64,000 nt of DNA from Panulirus ornatus (GCF_036320965.1 NC_092265.1:5275001-5339000), one strand, 5' to 3'. Positions 26,333 to 37,561 are shown, counted from the first letter of the stretch. The notes: generated by a model not told the origin, from the sequence alone. Made by a program: numbers and translations.

Positions 26333-26480
26333 AAGGTACTTTTAAGTATGTAATTGTTACATTATCAGTTCTATAATCCAAGTGTAACTTAAGCTTAAGG
26401 TGCCTAAGGTGTGTAAGTACTGATCCTTGAGCATGATGATGCCCACCCATGGGTACTGACAGATCCGCTTTTACCCTGAA

Positions 26481-26535
26481 ATCTAAGGGTCGGGTCAAGG
26501 GTCACCCTATCACACCCATGGATCGTGCCAAAAGA
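26481..26535 (+). repeat. 21-bp-family leader with a degenerate unit
   Basis: GGGTCAAGGGTCA (26492-26504), a perfect direct repeat of GGGTCA with one-base spacing, precedes CCTATCACACCCATGGATCG. This matches the leader order seen at 38.47 and 55.81 kb. Confidence 0.65.
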
Positions 26536-27424
26536 TTAAGTATTTCTCGAGAGAATCGTAATGGTGATCCTAAAGTGGATGTAGTAGACAGGTTCAGGGA
26601 GACGGGTGATATGGATGACTGGATGGATGGGACGGATGAGAGAGAGATAGAGCTGGAGATAGAGTGGCAACAGAGTATGAAATAATAAGGATAGACTTGA
26701 GGGTGGTGAGAGGATACGTGGAATGTAATGCATCGGTGGTGTGAGTAACGTAAACACATCAGTCAACACACGGATTCTTGACACTGGATGCGACTCACAC
26801 ACGAAGACATTTTGGACGAGAATATGACTGACGTGTTTCTCATAAGAAAGAATATGAGAGGTTTCTCATATCTAATGATACGGCTGTGGCAAGTTAACAT
26901 TTTGATTTAGATGGTCTGGGACTTACAAACGTGCATGAAAAGGCAGAGGAGGATGAAAAGATGGGAAGCTGGGGGGGAAGTGACAGTGTAAAAGTTAACT
27001 AACTTTCAAGAAAAGTTGAATGAGAAGTTGAGGTCATGAGGAGGCACTTGGAAAGTGCATTAATAGCTCTCAGAGTGCAAGAATACATCGTGGAGAAAGG
27101 AACAACAGGGTAAGATGGAAGATTTCATGAACTTAGTTGATGAGGAAGTAAAGTTTGAAAGAAGCTGAAATTTTCAATTAAATAATAAACTGAGGGCAAA
27201 GTATAGAGAATATCAACTCTTGATTGAGAAAAAAAAAAAAAAAAGGAAAACTGTCGGTGCATATGCAGATGGGATGTTAGAAAAAAGGGATGAATGTTTG
27301 GTCGATGGGGAACAACATTTTAGAAGGAAGGAAGTGGTACTAGAAGAACCTATGGGAAAAGCGAGAACGTACGACACAGGTCAAGGATGTTAGCTGTTCG
27401 TAACGTCACTCAAACAGGGGCCGC
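26536..27424. other. Low-repeat, A/G-rich stretch
   Basis: Purine-biased + strand with an A16 run near 27229. Nothing is recognised. Confidence 0.4.
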
Positions 27425-27695
27425 CAAGGGTCCAGTTCGCGTGTTCGAATCCTGGTTGCGGCGGTCGGTCCACAGTCAACCCAAACGTTCGTTCACCCAC
27501 CCCTTTGAAGTTAGTCGATCAAATGGGTACCTGGCCTAAGCTAATGTATACGTATACGCATAGCGTTGATGAGATGGCCGTACCAAGGGCCGTACTGTCG
27601 TGCTCCTGGAAGGTTGGGTCACACCGTGGTCTCCCAAGGTTCTTGATGTCGTCGTGCCCAAGGACCGTACCGCCGTGCTCCAGGGGTTAGGAGTC
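27425..27695 (+). mobile_element. tRNA-derived SINE with 21-bp-motif tail
   Basis: GTTCGAATCC (27443-27452) is a perfect RNA polymerase III B box. It is followed by TGGTTGCGGCGGTCGGTCC, a TCAACCCA block, and GATCAAATGGGTACCTGG (27519-27536). I remember this text from a dispersed decapod SINE family, which is memory and not a search. The tail contains degenerate 21-bp motifs, GGCCGTACTGTCGTGCTC (27587), TTGATGTCGTCGTGCCCAAG (27641) and GACCGTACCGCCGTGCTC (27661). No A box is clear, so the 5' part is missing or decayed. Confidence 0.7.
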
Positions 27696-27757
27696 ATTTG
27701 ATTGCGCATTATGTGTGATGAGGGTGAGGTCGCTCGATTGTGGTGCGTGCTGCTGAA

Positions 27758-27981
27758 TCATGATGTATGTATCAGAGTTGGAGAGGGGGGAGACACTGCC
27801 AAAACTGATGTATCCATAGGATATTGCTGCTCTGCCACCTCAAATAAGGGGAGGGAGCTGAGGTGTTGGACGGAGTGAACTGTCACTTCTATGGCACGTG
27901 GAGGATGATCTTCTTGGATTGTGGTATTTTGAAGTGATGAGATGGTTAGTGGGGAAAGCTGAAGCTGCGAGTCGTGGTCCA
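27758..27981 (-). CDS. Possible 3'-terminal exon, family unknown
   Basis: On the minus strand an AG preceded by a pyrimidine-biased stretch (TTCTTCCCATTTACTTG) could accept a splice at 27981. About 74 codons free of simple repeats then run to a TGA at 27758-27760. The peptide begins DHDSQLQLSPLTISS and includes PLFEVAEQQYPMDTS, balanced in composition and unlike the microsatellite frames nearby. No domain is recognised and no AATAAA follows closely. The other minus frame is also open here, which weakens the case. Confidence 0.22.
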
Positions 27982-28554
27982 CTCGAAATCAAGTAAATGG
28001 GAAGAATCGAAAAGCAGTGTGTGTGTGTGTGTGTTAAGAAGCTTGCACGATAGAATGACCGTCCCATTCGCAATGTACGCAGGTGACACCTAAATTCTCC
28101 CACGTCCAGTGAGGAAAACGCTAGGAGCAGCAGAAAAAGATAGCCCATCCACCATAGTGGGATTGGGTGACACTTTGACCGAACTATGAGTATCATCTCC
28201 AAATGAGAAACGTATTAGCGAGGATCATCCTGCCAAAAGGGACAGGGGAGTGGAGTGAAGACAATGCCAAAGCCTCTTGTCGGGGCATCACACCAGGAGG
28301 GGCAGCGAGCGAGGCAAAAGGCCGCATCTTGATCAGCATCAATATTGCTCTTACGAACATGGCATAAAGATGCTCCAGGAGATATCGACCCGGGGATATA
28401 GAAGGTCCAGGGACACTAGAGAAGAGAATGGTGCCGGGCTGAAGAGCGCCTGGAGAGTGGTTAGAAGCCCTCGAACTGCCCGCACGAGAGGAGAGAAGAG
28501 GTTAAGGACCGGGATAAACTCGGCAGTCCTAGTGATGTTCATATCAAACCAGCG

Positions 28555-28556
<2 letters not shown>
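27982..28556. other. Low-repeat stretch
   Basis: A short (GT)9 lies at 28018-28034. A plus-strand open frame across 28277-28556 runs into the next TA tract. Nothing is recognised. Confidence 0.4.

Positions 28557-28631
<75 letters not shown>
28557..28631. repeat. (TA)37 microsatellite
   Basis: Pure TA tract. Confidence 0.98.
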
Positions 28632-28633
<2 letters not shown>

Positions 28634-29338
28634 TCGTCATCTTGACACAAAGACTTACACCAAGGCACGCAATAAAAAGGAAATCATTTCGCCGTCACGC
28701 TCACTTGAAACACCTTCGTCCACCAACCCTCGCCACCTACCTGCTCCTCCCCGGACCCCCTCAGCCCCGGTAGTGGTGGTACAGACTTGGTTCAACCATC
28801 ATCCCGACGAACCAAGTCCACAGTCTCCCATCACCGGCTAAACCTCCGCCGACAACATCACGAAGAGCTCAGCGTGGTCAAGCCGCTCCCCCTACCACCA
28901 TCATCACGGAAGACTAGCGACACCACCGGTGAATGAAGAGCAGTCGCCAACGCGGCTGCAGGGAAGTTGCAGGACAGACGACTATCTACACCACCACCGG
29001 GTAGAAATAAGGTCGTCCGCCGGTAGAGATACTCAAGCATCCAGATATGTTTCCGCTGCGTAAATAACGCCGAGAAGGGGGGCGCACGCCTGGCGATGAT
29101 AATGGTTCACGAACAGACGTAAACATTCCCTCCATTAGACCTCCTCTTTTTTTTTCATGGCAGACGCAAGCTTGCCTCCTTTTTTTTTTTTTCTTTTTTT
29201 CATTCTCCGTGACCCACACACAGACTTTGCTGTTACACCCTTCCCATCTGGACCCCGTGCTGGGTGTGTATCTCAGGGGTAAGACCCGCAACACATTAAG
29301 GAAACGCTGAGACACATTTTGGGGTCCGGTCGCCGAGG

Positions 29339-29340
<2 letters not shown>
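28632..29340. other. Low-repeat stretch
   Basis: C/A-rich to about 29000, with T runs near 29150-29200. Nothing is recognised. Confidence 0.4.

Positions 29341-29416
<76 letters not shown>
29341..29416. repeat. (TC)38 microsatellite
   Basis: Pure TC tract. Confidence 0.98.
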
Positions 29417-29418
<2 letters not shown>

Positions 29419-29814
29419 GGGTGCCAGTATGTCTCGCCGGTTAGAAGACTCCCCTTCCCCTCCCCCAACAACGCCCACCAGCCCCCCCCCCCTCCCGTTT
29501 TTGTTTTTCGGTGCTACTCATTAAAGAGGATGGGATGGCGGTGGCATCAGAACCCCACTGCCCGTCCAGTGGCCAGCCGGACCAGCTAGGAGAGGCTTCA
29601 GCAGCACTAAGGTGGCCGGCCATCCTTCCTAAGCTTCTGTGACCCAGTGGGGTTATACAGCAGCAGCAGGCTATGTCGAACGAGCCCAATAAACCTTCGT
29701 ATGAATATGATAAGGTCTTAGAGATATAGAGAGATGAATATAATTGTTTTTTCTTCACGTTGATATGATAACTAGAGTAAATCTGGACATAAGTTAGGAT
29801 GTTAGGAGTGCTTT

Positions 29815-29975
29815 TAAGATGCCTTGGCTTGTAATTTGTTTTAAAATACCTGGGCTTGTAATCAAGCTTTAACATACCATGGCCTGTAATTAAGTTTCAA
29901 CATACCTTGGCTTGTATATCAGTCTTAACAGAGCCTGAAATTAGATTCTAACATACCTTGGCTTTTAATCATACT
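29815..29975. repeat. Degenerate ~28-31 bp minisatellite
   Basis: ACCTTGGCTTGTAAT-like words recur near 29821, 29847, 29875, 29905 and 29952, separated by TTAACAT-type spacers. Confidence 0.8.
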
Positions 29976-30100
29976 ATTCTTATATTTTCTTGACCTGTTT
30001 TTTTTGGCATGAATATCAATTTCTGCTTTTTACAAAGGTAACTGGAAAGTATGTTATGGCTAGAACAGCACAAATAAAATCATATGCCAAGGAAGATTAA

Positions 30101-30206
30101 AATAATCACACTTCTGGTCACCCCTGGCAATAATCACACTTCTGGTCACCCCTGGCAATAATCACACTTCTGGTCACCCCTGGCAATGCCTCTTGTCACC
30201 TCGAGG
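30101..30206 (+). repeat. 28-bp minisatellite, three exact copies plus a remnant
   Basis: AATAATCACACTTCTGGTCA followed by CCCCTGGC starts at 30101, 30129 and 30157. A fourth diverged copy (TGCCTCTTGTCACC) follows. Confidence 0.95.
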
Positions 30207-30235
30207 TAACGCAGACGTTCCTGCTGCTCTGTAAT

Positions 30236-30720
30236 TTACCTTACTTCATCTTTCATTACTGCATTCTCGTTGGCAGTTACTCTGCTTATTCCATTATCTA
30301 TCCAACCTTTAACTTGTTCGTGGTCGCTGCCCAAATCATCCCGCCCCCTATCATCTTCATCCCCTGAAATTCTTACAAAGAACTTTTTCCTCATCATACG
30401 AAAGGCTTCGCCTCTCTTATGTCTCTCCCCTCGCGAGTGAGCTGAGTTCGTGAGCTGAGTTTCAGCAAGTGATCTCATCTGTTGGTCTGGTTCTCTCATA
30501 AGGGGCAGTCCCCCTTCATGCCTCCATCCCCAGAGTTTTTTTTTACGGCCAGGTTTACTCTTTCTTCATCAAATAGGGACGGACGAGTCTTTTGGGAGAG
30601 AATCGTGCCAGCCTCATTCTCCGTCTTGCTGTCAGCTTTGAATCCGTCATTAGCTGAGCATAGGATGGCAAAGACAATGCTCAGCCTGCCCTGCGCCATT
30701 TCGGCGACCTTTGAGTGACA
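30236..30720 (-). pseudogene. Possible coding remnant split at a poly-A run
   Basis: Two overlapping open frames lie head to tail on the minus strand. The first (from about 30720, MAQGRLSIVFAILCSANDGF...) stops at 30496. The second (…EAFRMMRKKFFVRISGDEDD…) is open from the poly-A run and stops at 30236. The switch point is an A9 homopolymer at 30539-30547, so a single missing base, real or from sequencing, would explain the break. Both peptides are charged, varied and repeat-free. No family is recognised, and a plus-strand frame is open in part of the region. Confidence 0.25.
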
Positions 30721-30747
30721 TGGTTTATGGCAGTGTGAGAAGGCTTG

Positions 30748-30816
<69 letters not shown>

Positions 30817-30827
30817 TGTGTGTGTGT
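30748..30827. repeat. (TG)n microsatellite
   Basis: About 40 TG repeats with one GAG interruption near the right end. Confidence 0.98.
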
Positions 30828-31580
30828 TGATGTGTGTTTCCCTACCAAGACGTCGCTGCCCACACACTTCCAGGGTGAGGTGGTATGTATAAACCCCCCA
30901 CCCCCTTCCCCCCTTCTTCCCACGATGCATGGTCGGGTTAGCAAGGTGGTGATCCCTGGCAGTGGAAGAGTTATAGTCCCACTCCTAAGGTCTTATGATT
31001 TTGCTCAAGCGAATGTCCTAGGTAAAGGGAGGTAAAGGAATACTGCTCACGCAAGGTTAGAGTAATTTTCTGGGATGCTACACAGACACGGGCAGACAAG
31101 AGGAAGTTGTGGAAGTAATAAGACAGTTGTAACAGGCAGCAGAAGCTAGCGCACTCTATGAGACCTACAAAACGAGAGATCCGACATCTAGCAGGAAACG
31201 GGTGCTCTAAGGCTGAAGCGGCGTCCAAATGCGAAGGTCCGAAAACTTGAGAGAAAAAAAAATGTCGAGGTCGTTTAAGGTGAGTCAGAATGGTCCAATG
31301 AAGGCCGGATCGCCTACGACTCTCCTGTGCGGAGAGATATCCACTCCAGGTCATCTTCCTTTTGTCAGGAAAAGTTCAAGGTCGTTCCTGGTCGTCTTCT
31401 CTCTGTCAGGGAAGCTCTAGAGGTGATCGAGGTCGCCAGGGGAAAGATCAAAAGCAACTGCATTGGGCCGAGGCTAGCGATGCAAAACATGGCGGGAATG
31501 TGGACCAATCCAACAGCTCTTGAGACGAAGGCGGTGTCAATACGTCAGGCTGAGGGCCGAGCAGGTCTGGTGTGAGAGGC
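30828..31580. other. Low-repeat stretch
   Basis: Overlapping open frames on both strands without recognisable domains. No RNA or repeat structure is seen. Confidence 0.4.
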
Positions 31581-31735
31581 TGACATAGCAGAACCAGGCT
31601 GGGGACCACCGCTGACCGGTATAGCAGGCTGGGGGAACCACGGTTAACTGGTACAGCAGACTGGGGGACCACCAAGACCGACCGGTATAGCAGGCTTGGG
31701 GAACCACGGCTGGTCCGTATAGCAGGCTGGGGGAA
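31581..31735. repeat. ~36-bp minisatellite, about four copies
   Basis: GGTATAGCAGGCTGGGGG(A)ACCAC recurs at about 31584, 31618, 31650, 31684 and 31717, with substitutions in the linker. Confidence 0.88.
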
Positions 31736-32247
31736 AGTAGTTGGCGTCATGGGAGACACGGATAGCCAGCTCACTTATTGATGCGATGCAGTGTGCGGCC
31801 ATGTCCGGTGATGTGGGTGTTGATCGCCGGATGAACGTGAGGGACTGAGAGCACCTTAATGTACGCTCGGTGTCACCTATAGTAGGATGATGATGTATTC
31901 CTGACGATGTCGTACCGTCAGCTGTCTCTTTGTTAAGCTGCTCATCTGCTGGTATACCGCGTTACCTCACTCGGGCGCGGCGCCTTGTTGGAGATGCACG
32001 GTGACACGGCGTCAGACGTGGCGGCGGTGGTAGTCTTGGGTCCTACATGCTTTGTGTCTTTAAGAAGTCTTCTTATACCATCCTCCTCCTCCTCCTCCTT
32101 CTTGACGGGGAGGAAATTCATGGACGGCATGGAAACACTGGAGTGAATTGCGGTTGTGGATGAATGAAGCTGTTAGTCGCGAAGGAATTCTGTCGTCGAC
32201 CCTTTCGTAGTACAATACATGCTCGAATCTGTCACAAGGACTGGGTG
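31736..32247. other. Low-repeat stretch
   Basis: Holds only a short (TCC)5 near 32083. Nothing else is recognised. Confidence 0.4.
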
Positions 32248-32435
32248 ATCCTGGTGATGCTGGAGATAAGGCGGACTGGCTGTGCACCTCTGGTGTTGCT
32301 GGAGGTGATGGGGCTTAGCTGTGTGTGCTCCTGGCGTTGTTGGAGACGTTGTTGCTGAGTTGCGTACTTCTGGTGTTGTTGGAGGATGGTGATTCATGGT
32401 TATGAGCTCCTGGTGTTGTTGGAGATCCTGCTACA
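32248..32435. repeat. 40-bp minisatellite, five copies
   Basis: CTCCTGGTGTTGTTGGAG or variants start at 32248, 32288, 32328, 32367 and 32407. Half of each unit is conserved and the linker is not. Confidence 0.88.
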
Positions 32436-33238
32436 AAAAAAAGGTATCCTTCTGTCTTACTCGTAAGCTAAGGACATCTCGTTACGGTTGGGATTCCTGT
32501 GTTTGGCTTCCAGAAAGAGGTTAAAGTTCAACACTGTGGGTTTTAATGATCATGTTCAGGAAGAGGCAAATCTGTCCGTCTAATGCTATATTGCTGTCTA
32601 ATGCTATATTGCAAAATCAGGTCTTTCATAAAAGCTTGTTCTTGGTGATGGGTTTCACACGGTGGAATGCAGTCACGGTTGATGGCTGTATGTCTGAGGC
32701 TGGTTGGATGAAGGCTGGCTTCTCTGGTTGACGACGAGTCGAGAGACGAAAAGTTCCACGTTCTCTCCCAACTAACTACCGACTGTTCCTAAGAATGGTG
32801 CAACTTCGGCCGTAAGTTCCAGACCGACGAAGGCGCGGCAGTAACAGCGACTGCTCCCACTACCACCAAGTGTGTGGCTTGGCTTACGTAAACCATCCGA
32901 TAATACGTCATTTATATTCCGCAGTCGTATGTGTTGCCACAACACACCTCGCCAGTGTTAGCGTCAACGAACTTAACTTAGGCTTTGGGGTTGAACACAG
33001 GTCTGCTTCGACCGATTCTCAATTCATTACGTTCGCTTCATCAGGTCCTACGCAGTGCGCAATCGCATCTCTCTTTTGTTTCTCTTCGACAGCTTAGTGA
33101 CAAAAGGGGCAAAACCCAACCAACCATCCAGCTCGCAATAACTGGGCCCCACTGAAGCACTTGTCTGTGTACCCCTGCTCTCACACACAGACGTTCCGCA
33201 GCGCCGGCAAGAAGCCGTCCTCAGCATGTTTTCCTGAA
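32436..33238. other. Low-repeat stretch
   Basis: Nothing recognised, apart from a 17-bp direct repeat TCTAATGCTATATTGC near 32580 and 32596. Confidence 0.4.
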
Positions 33239-33241
33239 GTC

Positions 33242-33299
<58 letters not shown>
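33239..33299. repeat. (CA)n microsatellite
   Basis: About 30 CA repeats with one AA interruption at 33261. Confidence 0.98.
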
Positions 33300-33302
<3 letters not shown>

Positions 33303-33474
33303 CTTCTTGTGAACTCCCCCCCGTTCGTGCCAGAGCCTCTGTCACGGCCTCATTAGCCCAGCCGTCGAGCGTGGCATGTCTCATGACAAAGTTCCAGTAG
33401 TTTTTAACCCAAACGGTTGTCACCGAAGTGTTCTGGGAAGCACTGACGTGACATGGTTAGCCAAGGACATTCCA

Positions 33475-33497
33475 TATATATATATATATATATATAT
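33475..33497. repeat. (TA)11 microsatellite
   Basis: Short pure TA tract. Confidence 0.96.
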
Positions 33498-33755
33498 CCC
33501 CAACGATCCTTTCTCCAAGAGTTCTTTCATTGCAGAGTCAAGGCTGCGGTAATGAATCACAAACGCATGGAGACGTCTCGCTGGGCCCAAGACGGTCCGA
33601 ATCGATTAAAGAAAAACAGTACAAACTATTGACTAGACTGACGTTGTACACAGCATCACTCACATGGCGAGTCTACTTAAAATACAAGAATGTGGAGCTG
33701 ACACATGATACATCAAATGCTAACTGGCTTGCCTAAATATCACATATACAAGGAA

Positions 33756-33758
<3 letters not shown>

Positions 33759-33838
<80 letters not shown>
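33759..33838. repeat. (TA)39 microsatellite
   Basis: Pure TA tract. Confidence 0.98.
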
Positions 33839-33839
<1 letters not shown>

Positions 33840-33994
33840 CAAGTATGAACAATTAAGCCCGTTCATATCCAGACAGACCTCGGCTACAAATACATCCGCG
33901 TGTGGTGTAAACGCTTGTAAATGAACGTATTTACATTTAACGCGAGGCTTTCAACTCACAATAAAGGTTTATTCTTGTGGTGAGACTGGTTCAA

Positions 33995-34108
33995 AATTGT
34001 TATAGAGTTTGATAACACCTGATCAACACAACAATTGTTATAGAGTCTGATAACAACTGATCAACACAATAATTGTTATAGAGTCTGATAACAACTGATC
34101 AACACGAT
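33995..34108 (+). repeat. 38-bp minisatellite, three copies
   Basis: AATTGTTATAGAGT(C/T)TGATAAC starts at 33995, 34033 and 34071, each followed by ACTGATCAACACAA or a variant. Identity is high. Confidence 0.95.
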
Positions 34109-34217
34109 ATCCATATCTTAGAACCGCCTGACTAAACGAACAAACCTGCTGGAGTCCGACTCAATGAATGCTTATATATACTGGCGACTAATATTGACAG
34201 CGATAACATATACGAAA

Positions 34218-34252
34218 ACACACACACACACACGCACACACACACACACACA
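34218..34252. repeat. (CA)n microsatellite
   Basis: CA tract with one CG interruption. Confidence 0.97.
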
Positions 34253-34802
34253 TCACTCACTGCTGAACAATCCCCAGAACGTATGGACAACTTGAGAGAG
34301 CTAACAACACTCTCTTCTCGAGTGGCACTCATCATGCCATAAAGTCTGTGCTTCACAAGTGTAAGACACTCTCCCCCGCCGCGCACCCCGTGAAGGGAGA
34401 GCCCATGTGATCACTGGAGAGATGATGCGTCCACGACACAAAAAAAAAAAGAGGCGGAAGCTGACCTGCAGCCCATCGGCACGGTGGCCTGAATGACCTT
34501 CATCATGTAAAGGTCAGTGTTTAAAGTTCTTTATGCCAGGTTGCTGCTCCTGCCGCCTCCGCCATCCTCGTCCTTTCCCGATTACGCAAGGGATGATCAA
34601 ACTGTTAATTCAAACGTTGAATATATTCGTACAGATAAAAACACATCACCTGGCTCACCGCGCCGCTCTTATACCATCCGCACCCAACACCTGCTTGATG
34701 TGAAGCTAATGTACGAAACACACGGGTAATTTCCGTCTGTTCCTCTGCAAACCTTTTCCCGGACAACAAAGTCAGTTTACATCTTTTGCAAGTGTACACA
34801 CA

Positions 34803-34803
34803 A

Positions 34804-34861
<58 letters not shown>
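34803..34861. repeat. Compound (CA)11-(TA)19 microsatellite
   Basis: CA repeats pass directly into TA repeats at 34824. Confidence 0.97.
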
Positions 34862-34863
<2 letters not shown>

Positions 34864-35210
34864 TTTTCTTACCCCCTTATGAGCACCTGCTCTCGGGTGG
34901 GCTTATACGTTTCCCTTCGTCAACGCTAATTCTTCCGTCAGCCCGCATCTCAAGACAGGTTGATGAAACAAAGACACCTCTGGCTCCAGGCTGGTCTGCT
35001 TGCGATAAATGGCTGTCTGGACATATCCTTAAAAAGGAAATGGAATCATCTATTCCTGGAGCACAGCTCCATTCTTCCTCACAGATCACATAGCCTCCAG
35101 TCCCTCGTTCGTTATGTTATCTACGTGTTGGGATTTGCATCTACAACAAACTTCAGTTGTGGCTGAGGGTGTCTAGTGTGGAATTCGTCTTACGTGCTGA
35201 AATGAACGCT
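34862..35210. other. Low-repeat stretch
   Basis: Nothing recognised. Confidence 0.4.
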
Positions 35211-35214
35211 TTGT

Positions 35215-35305
<91 letters not shown>
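35211..35305. repeat. Compound (GT)14-(GA)33 microsatellite
   Basis: GT repeats become GA repeats at 35239 with no spacer. Confidence 0.98.
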
Positions 35306-35312
<7 letters not shown>

Positions 35313-35445
35313 ATGGTTCAATACACAGACGGACAGATGGCCAGACAGATACATATATAATTCACATGGTTCAGTTGACTGAAAAATATCTTTTTCTCGT
35401 AAAAAATGAAAACGAAATCCAAACTTTTGCTTATATATGAATATA

Positions 35446-35453
<8 letters not shown>

Positions 35454-35510
<57 letters not shown>
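35454..35510. repeat. (TA)28 microsatellite at an element 3' end
   Basis: Pure TA tract directly joined to a T17 run. On the minus strand this reads poly-A followed by (TA)n. Confidence 0.97.
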
Positions 35511-35526
<16 letters not shown>

Positions 35527-35830
35527 CATACATGTTCGCCGTTTCCCATGTAAGCGAGGTAACGCTAGGAACAGAGAAAGAAAATGCTTCATCTGCTCAC
35601 ATCCATTCTCTAGCTGTCATGTGCAATGCACCTAAACCACAGCTAACCCCTCTCCACAACCGGGCCTCCCAGACTTTTCCATGGTTCCCCCCCCCCCCCC
35701 CTTCTGTTCATATTGGCCTCGTTCAGTTCACTGACAGCACGTCGACCCCTGTATACCACATCGCCCCAATTCACTCTCTCCCGTGCCCGCTTTGTACAGG
35801 GTTTGTGGGATGCCACGTTACCATCTCAGG
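35510..35830 (-). mobile_element. Dispersed non-LTR-type element, 3' end, minus strand
   Basis: Read on the minus strand the element ends GCGAACATGTATG and then A17 and (TA)n, a typical retrotransposon tail. Internal phrases on the + strand are TAAGCGAGGTAACGCTAGG (35550), TAGCTGTCATGTGCAATGCA (35612) and ACAGCACGTCGACCCC (35735). I remember these as a very common decapod dispersed repeat; this is recognition from memory, not a search. The inner boundary near 35830 is uncertain. No coding capacity is evident. Confidence 0.65.
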
Positions 35831-35879
35831 CAGACACTGTTACAGTGCTTGGTGATAGAATTATGGTACAGTGACCACC

Positions 35880-36020
35880 AGCACTGCAGACAATTGAGGG
35901 AGGCATCAGTGTCAGCGGCTGTTCACGGTAGCAGCCGTCAGCACTGCAGGTCTGGGGGCGGGGTGGGATGGAGACGTCAGTGTCAGCGGCTGGTGATGGT
36001 AGCGGCCGTCAGCAGTGGCA
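35880..36020 (+). repeat. 71-bp imperfect tandem repeat
   Basis: CATCAGTGTCAGCGGCTG (35904) and CGTCAGTGTCAGCGGCTG (35975) begin two copies sharing GGTAGC(A/G)GCCGTCAGCA. A partial third copy precedes them. Confidence 0.85.
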
Positions 36021-36089
36021 GGGAGGGAGTCAGCCAGCGTTGCGGCCCCCCGCCCGGCCTGCAGCTTTAAGGTGGACTGTCTGACACTC

Positions 36090-36232
36090 CTGCTCGCGGT
36101 CACCCCACCTTCCCTATCCACCCACCCTCCTCCTCCTCCCTGCCTCCCTCTCCCTCCTCTTCCTTCTTTTGTTCCCTCCGGTTCGTCCCGTCCTCCTCCT
36201 GCTCCTCCCCTTTCATCATCCGTCCTCTTCCA

Positions 36233-36304
<72 letters not shown>

Positions 36305-36600
36305 TAATTCAGTTTCTCCCTTCCTACTCTCCTGTCTACTCTGCTCCACGTCCTGCCTCCAACTCTGCCTCCTCCTCCTCCTCCTCCTCCTCCTCCTCTA
36401 CCTCCCCTTCTGCTCTGCCTCCCTTCCTCCACCCCCCTCCTCCTCTGCCTAACCCTCCTGCTGAATTGCCAACCTCCCCCTCCCCCCCCCTCCTCCTCCT
36501 CATCTGCCTCCCTCCATTCTCCCCCTCTTCTCCTCTGCCTCCAACCTTCTCCTCCTCAGCCTCCCCCTTCCTTCCCTCTCCCACCATCTGCTGCACCCAG
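36090..36600. repeat. Polypyrimidine tract with (CT)34 and (CTC)10
   Basis: About 0.5 kb of + strand is overwhelmingly C and T. It includes CT repeats at 36235-36302 and CTC repeats at 36368-36399. Such asymmetric tracts can form triplex DNA. The Ser/Leu/Pro open frames here are compositional. Confidence 0.95.
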
Positions 36601-36602
36601 AA

Positions 36603-36975
36603 CAAGCAGCTGGGAGAACCATAACCACCTTTAATAATTATGACATATTTACGCTATTTTCTTTCCATATCAAAAAAAAAAAAATGATGAGAACTAAATA
36701 CTAAGAAATACACCAGAAAAAAAATGACGGCTATATTTTCGTTTCTGGTAACCAAGCATATCATGAATAACGAAAAGAAAAAACAAATAAGAATATATAT
36801 AGCACTAACCTGCTGTCTTCTAGCGTTCTGAAGCATCGTTTAACAATAACAAACATACAGAAAAGTCGCATTGACGATACTGAATTCCATTTTTTTTTGG
36901 GGGGTGAACTGTTGTGTGGGGCACAGCGGCAATATGAGCCACACCAGTCTGGCTGGCAACCCACCACCCTAATCA

Positions 36976-36976
<1 letters not shown>
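36603..36976. other. Low-repeat, A-rich stretch
   Basis: Short A runs. Nothing is recognised. Confidence 0.4.

Positions 36977-37011
<35 letters not shown>
36977..37011. repeat. (CA)17 microsatellite
   Basis: Pure CA tract. Confidence 0.97.
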
Positions 37012-37561
37012 CCCCAGAATCACGGGAGAATTAAATTTCTAATTTCCATAACAGTAGTAGGTTCAGGGGGAGGGAGGGCGCAGGCGGTGTGTGCATAGGG
37101 TGCAGGGAGGAGGAGGAAGAGGAGGAGGGGCGGTCGTGTCGGGTTGAGTCGAGTCGAGGGTCGTATAGTAGTGGGCGCTGTTGCTGCTGCTGCCGCACTG
37201 CATAACCCTCAGTGGCAACGGCAGCCCGATGGTGAGGAGCAAGGCAGAGCAGTCCCTCGAAGGGATGCAGGACGGGAGGCGCCACAAGGAAGCGGTGACA
37301 AAGGCACCGGACGGAAGGAGGTAGAGGGGGGGGGAAAGAGAGATACATAGAGGTGTCACGTGAAGAGAGAGAGGTAGATGACGGAGGGAAATTTAGGAGG
37401 CAGACGGATGGAAGAGAGACGAGAAGGTGTCGGTGTAAAGGAGTGATGTTAGAACAAAGGTGAGGTGATGCAGGACCCGGGGGTTGGGGGGGGGAAAGGC
37501 AGTCCGCCGGATGTAAAGGGGTAACTGCTGGCCGACATGTATACAACATGTACCTTACGTG

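Noticed and set aside
36015..36624. Ser/Pro/Leu-rich proteins at the polypyrimidine tract
   Set aside because: All three forward frames and the reverse frames are open because the strand is nearly stop-free by composition.
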